The translations under genes were made by a program, and so were the position numbers. Below, piece after piece: positions 12,947 to 15,624 of a DNA stretch of 15,624 nucleotides; positions within the stretch are counted from its first letter, which is position 1; each line of letters opens with the position of its first letter. A model generated the notes under the pieces. The model ran no database searches and was not told the DNA's origin. It was given only the letters and a program-made list of their open reading frames with translations. Source of the DNA: JAFGPF01 sp964409485 (lineage in GTDB: Bacteria; Chloroflexota; Dehalococcoidia; Dehalococcoidales; RBG-16-60-22); the NCBI GenBank assembly GCA_964409485.1, contig CAYPDM010000035.1:1-15624 (forward strand). The letters are read 5' to 3'.

Positions 12947-13930
12947 ATGACCGGATTATCCGATTCATTCCAGAGACCTATCAACTATCTGCGCATCTCG
13001 GTGACCGACCGCTGCAACCTGCGCTGCGTTTACTGCATGCCGGCGGAGGGAGTCGACCTTATGGCGCACTATGACATCCTCACCTATGAAGAAATTCACA
13101 CCGTGGTCAAGGCCGCCGCGGAGATGGGCGTCAACAAGGTCAGGCTCACCGGCGGCGAGCCTTTGGTGCGGGCGGGGCTTTCTGATTTGATTAGGCTGCT
13201 GGCGGGTATCGATGCTATTGACGATATTTCCCTGACGACCAACGGCATCCTGCTGGCGCAGCACGCCGCCGAGCTTAAAGAGGCCGGACTGCACAGGGTA
13301 AATATCAGCCTGGACACCCTCAAACCGGAAAGGTTCCGGCAGATTACCCGGTGCGGCAGTCTTGAAAATACACTGGAAGGTATAGAAGCCGCCATGGCAG
13401 CAGGACTTACCCCCGTAAAAATCAACGTGGTGGTCATGGCGGGCGTTAACGATGAAGAGCTTGCCGATTTTGCCGCCAAGACGGTCAGCGATGGCTGGCA
13501 CGTGCGTTTCATCGAATATATGCCGGTCAATGGTGACGAATCTCTCGCCGGGAAACTCGTTTCCGTCAGCGAGATGAGAGAAAGCATCGAATCGCTGGGC
13601 AAGCTGGAGCCATGGAAAGTAGAGGTTGGCAACGGACCGGCCAAATATTACCGCCTGCCCGGCGCCGCCGGTACCATCGGCTTCATCACGCCCATTACGG
13701 AACACTTCTGTTACCGGTGCAACCGACTCCGCCTCACCGCCGACGGCAAGCTCCGTCCCTGCCTCTTGAGCGAGGAGGAGATAGACCTGAAGGAACCCCT
13801 GCGGAGCGGAGCATCGGTCCTGGAACTGAAAAACCTGATTGAAAAGGCAATCGCCAGCAAGCCTGAAGGCCATCGCCTGGCCGAGGGTAGGAAAAAGAAC
13901 GGCAGGCCTTTCTCTCAAGTGGGAGGTTAA
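12947..13930 (+). CDS. moaA: GTP 3',8-cyclase MoaA
   Basis: MoaA is a radical SAM enzyme that turns GTP into 3',8-cyclo-GTP, the first step of molybdenum cofactor synthesis. The N-terminal 4Fe-4S motif is Cys23-x3-Cys27-x2-Cys30 in RCNLRCVYCMPAEG. VRLTGGEPLVR carries the SAM-binding GGE. The second cluster ligands are Cys255, Cys258 and Cys272 in CYRCNRLRLTADGKLRPC. The chain ends in Gly-Gly (SQVGG), the C-terminal pair needed for activity in this family. At 327 residues it is full length. The codons for the last two Gly also form the ribosome-binding site of moaC, which starts 1 base after the stop. A shared transcript and coupled translation are therefore likely. Confidence 0.97.
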   Translation: MTGLSDSFQRPINYLRISVTDRCNLRCVYCMPAEGVDLMAHYDILTYEEIHTVVKAAAEMGVNKVRLTGGEPLVRAGLSDLIRLLAGIDAIDDISLTTNGILLAQHAAELKEAGLHRVNISLDTLKPERFRQITRCGSLENTLEGIEAAMAAGLTPVKINVVVMAGVNDEELADFAAKTVSDGWHVRFIEYMPVNGDESLAGKLVSVSEMRESIESLGKLEPWKVEVGNGPAKYYRLPGAAGTIGFITPITEHFCYRCNRLRLTADGKLRPCLLSEEEIDLKEPLRSGASVLELKNLIEKAIASKPEGHRLAEGRKKNGRPFSQVGG

Positions 13931-13931
13931 A

Positions 13932-14408
13932 ATGGCCAGGCTGACCCACATGGATGATGACGGCCGTCCCCGGATGGTAGATGTTACCGGCAAGGCAGAT
14001 ACCGCCCGCATGGCCGTAGCCGGGGGCAGGGTCCGTATGCTGCCCGCCACCTTTCGGATAATCAAGCAGGGCAGAGCCGCCAAGGGCGATGTGCTCTCGG
14101 CTGCCCAGCTCGCCGGCATTATGGCCGCCAAACGAACGCCCGACCTGATACCGCTATGCCACCCCATTCTTATCGGAAACGTCAATATAGAATTCACTCT
14201 CGATGAGAAAAACAGTACCGTGGAAATTACCGCCACCGTCGAGAGCACCGGCAAGACCGGCGTGGAGATGGAGGCGTTGACGGCTACGGCCGTGGCCGCT
14301 CTGACGATATACGATATGTGCAAGGCCGTTGACCGCGGCATGAAGATAGAAAATATCCGCCTGTTGAGAAAAAGCGGTGGAAAAAGCGGCACAATAGAGC
14401 TTGAATAG
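13932..14408 (+). CDS. moaC: Cyclic pyranopterin monophosphate synthase MoaC
   Basis: MoaC converts 3',8-cyclo-GTP made by MoaA into cyclic pyranopterin monophosphate (precursor Z). The protein is 158 residues starting at MARLTHMDDDGRPRMVDV. Active-site residues fall at the same numbers as in the E. coli enzyme: Lys51, His77 in PLCHP, Glu112 and Glu114 in GVEMEALTATA, Asp128 and Lys131 in YDMCKAVD. The start is fixed by GGAGGT at 13922-13927, 4 bases before the ATG. A longer frame starting at 13839 lies inside moaA and has no MoaC similarity in its first 31 codons. No other molybdopterin gene is in the window. The last codons contain a probable promoter element for dnaN. Confidence 0.97.
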   Translation: MARLTHMDDDGRPRMVDVTGKADTARMAVAGGRVRMLPATFRIIKQGRAAKGDVLSAAQLAGIMAAKRTPDLIPLCHPILIGNVNIEFTLDEKNSTVEITATVESTGKTGVEMEALTATAVAALTIYDMCKAVDRGMKIENIRLLRKSGGKSGTIELE

Positions 14409-14429
14409 TGCCGGATTATGTTGTATACT
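14401..14429 (+). promoter_or_regulatory. Predicted dnaN promoter, -35 inside the end of moaC
   Basis: TTGAAT (14401-14406) spans the last moaC codons and stop; after 17 bases comes TATACT (14424-14429, 5 of 6). The start would be near 14436, 26 bases before the dnaN ATG. Confidence 0.5.
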
Positions 14430-14461
14430 AATCCACCACTGGTATTTTTTGGGGGTGCACT

Positions 14462-15595
14462 ATGAAGTTGTCATGTCTTCAGGAGAATTTAAATCAGGGA
14501 CTTAATATCGTGGGGAGGGCCGTAGCCACCCGGACAACCCTGCCCATAACCAATAACGTCCTCCTCGTTACCGATCAAGGCCGCCTGAAACTCGTGGCCA
14601 CCAATCTGGAGATGGCCATCAGCTGCTGGATTGGCGCCAAGATAGAAGAGGAAGGCTCCATTACGGTACCCGCCCGGCTTCTCACCGAGTTTGTCGGCTC
14701 CCTGCCCAGCGATACGATTGACGTTCAGCTGTCCCCGCAAACCAAGACACTCGGGTTGAAGTGCGCCCGATTCGAGGCCCGCATCAGCGGAGTAGACGCC
14801 AAGGAATTCCCGCCGATACCCGGCGTTGATGACGGCATCGCCACCAGTGTGGAAGTTGAGGCCTTGCGCCAGGGTATTAATCAGGTCGTCTTTGCCGCCG
14901 CTACCGAGGAATCGAGGCCGGTGCTTACCGGTGTCTGCACCCAGTTCGAAGGCGAAACGCTGACACTGGCGGCGGCGGACGGATTCAGGCTGGCCGTCCA
15001 TAAATTACCCGTAACCAACCCGGTCGGTGAAAAGACAGAGGTCATTATACCGGCGCGTACCCTCGCGGAGCTCAACCGGCTGTCCGCCGAACAGGAGGAA
15101 GCCGTCAATATCACCCTAAACCCCAACAAGAGTCAGGTACTTTTCCGCTTGAAGAACATAGAACTGGTCTCCCAGCTTGTTCAGGGCGCCTTCCCCAATT
15201 ACTCGCAGCTTATTCCCCAGAGCTACAATACCCGGGTAATCGTCAGCGTTGCCGATTTCCTGCGGGCGACCAAGACCGCCTCTATTTTTGCCCGTGACGG
15301 CAGCGGCATCGTACGCCTGGTAATAACACCCGGGAGTGAAAAGAATCCCGGTAAGATTTCCGTTTCCGCCCGTTCCGAGGAGATTGGCGACGACGTTGGT
15401 GAAATAGACGCCACGGTTGAAGGAGATGATGCCAAGATTGCCTTTAACGGCAAGTACCTGACCGATGTTTTAAGCATCCTCCACGAAGCGCAGGTGGCCT
15501 TGGAAACCACTAATCCCTCCAGTCCCGGCCTCATCCGCCCGGTAGGCACGGACAACTATACCCACGTTGTGATGCCCATGTTTGTCCAGTGGTAG
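14462..15595 (+). CDS. dnaN: DNA polymerase III sliding clamp, beta subunit
   Basis: The 377-residue beta clamp forms a dimeric ring that holds the replicative polymerase on DNA and serves as a docking point for repair proteins. The N-terminal domain shows QENLNQGLNIVGRAVATRTTLP, NNVLLV and LVATNLEMAISC. The middle domain shows FAAATEESRPVLTGV and LAAADGFRLAVHKLP. The C-terminal domain shows FPNYSQLIP and ends in HVVMPMFVQW. Each third is about 120-130 residues, as usual. GGGGGTG at 14451-14457 precedes the ATG by 4 bases. The gene is not next to dnaA on its upstream side; moaC lies 53 bases before it. What follows is outside the window. Confidence 0.97.
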   Translation: MKLSCLQENLNQGLNIVGRAVATRTTLPITNNVLLVTDQGRLKLVATNLEMAISCWIGAKIEEEGSITVPARLLTEFVGSLPSDTIDVQLSPQTKTLGLKCARFEARISGVDAKEFPPIPGVDDGIATSVEVEALRQGINQVVFAAATEESRPVLTGVCTQFEGETLTLAAADGFRLAVHKLPVTNPVGEKTEVIIPARTLAELNRLSAEQEEAVNITLNPNKSQVLFRLKNIELVSQLVQGAFPNYSQLIPQSYNTRVIVSVADFLRATKTASIFARDGSGIVRLVITPGSEKNPGKISVSARSEEIGDDVGEIDATVEGDDAKIAFNGKYLTDVLSILHEAQVALETTNPSSPGLIRPVGTDNYTHVVMPMFVQW

Positions 15596-15614
15596 GTAAT
15601 TCTAGCGGAATTAC
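15596..15614. other. Small AT-rich hairpin directly after dnaN
   Basis: GTAATTC and GAATTAC pair around TAGCG, beginning at the base after the dnaN stop. The stem is AT-rich and is not followed by a T-run within the remaining 10 bases, so a terminator role is unproven. Confidence 0.3.
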
Positions 15615-15624
15615 TCCCTGAATC

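Noticed and set aside
13839..13931. 31-codon N-terminal extension of moaC
   Set aside because: It lies within moaA and is unlike MoaC; the ATG at 13932 has GGAGGT 4 bases upstream and restores standard active-site numbering.
12965..14392. 475-residue minus-strand open frame across moaA and moaC
   Set aside because: It is fully antisense to two confidently identified genes. Long open antisense frames are common in GC-rich codon-biased genes.

Overview
The window is a compact, moderately GC-rich stretch of bacterial chromosome made almost entirely of housekeeping genes. No mobile element, CRISPR array or rRNA is visible. The gene mix suggests an uncultured member of the Chloroflexota, most likely class Dehalococcoidia. 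It includes a class V (archaeal-type) fructose-bisphosphate aldolase/phosphatase, a short archaeal-type nicotinate phosphoribosyltransferase, a DUF6504-type small protein and a free-standing TIGR03936 protein. This placement is inferred from recalled family distributions, not from a search.

Layout. Bases 1-2392 (+): the tail of a CorC/HlyC-domain membrane protein, a TIGR03936/DUF2344 protein and tilS. Bases 2389-7915 (-): one collinear, tightly packed run read in the order purM, a small lipoprotein gene, purH, nicotinamidase (pncA), nicotinate phosphoribosyltransferase (pncB) and a YhfC/PrsW-like membrane protease. This couples late purine synthesis with NAD salvage; both use PRPP or purine intermediates. 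Bases 7916-9037 are a hub of short transcription units: a strong + promoter driving a DUF6504-type gene broken by an in-frame TAG, tRNA-Cys(GCA), a small minus-strand gene with its own near-consensus promoter and terminator and apparently no leader, and tRNA-Leu(TAA) behind a near-consensus promoter.

Bases 9071-15595 (+): an aspartate/glutamate racemase-family gene that looks AT-richer than its surroundings, a divergent plsY homologue, a cob(I)alamin adenosyltransferase followed by the class V FBPase, rdgB (XTP/dITP pyrophosphatase), moaA-moaC (molybdopterin precursor Z synthesis, 1 nt apart) and dnaN (beta clamp). The last 29 bases after dnaN hold only a small hairpin.

I see no clear new multi-gene system. 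The observations most worth checking are the amber-interrupted DUF6504 gene (8049-8345), the apparently leaderless small gene (8543-8800), the PlsY homologue lacking its usual third motif, and the palindromic pair between purM and the lipoprotein gene.
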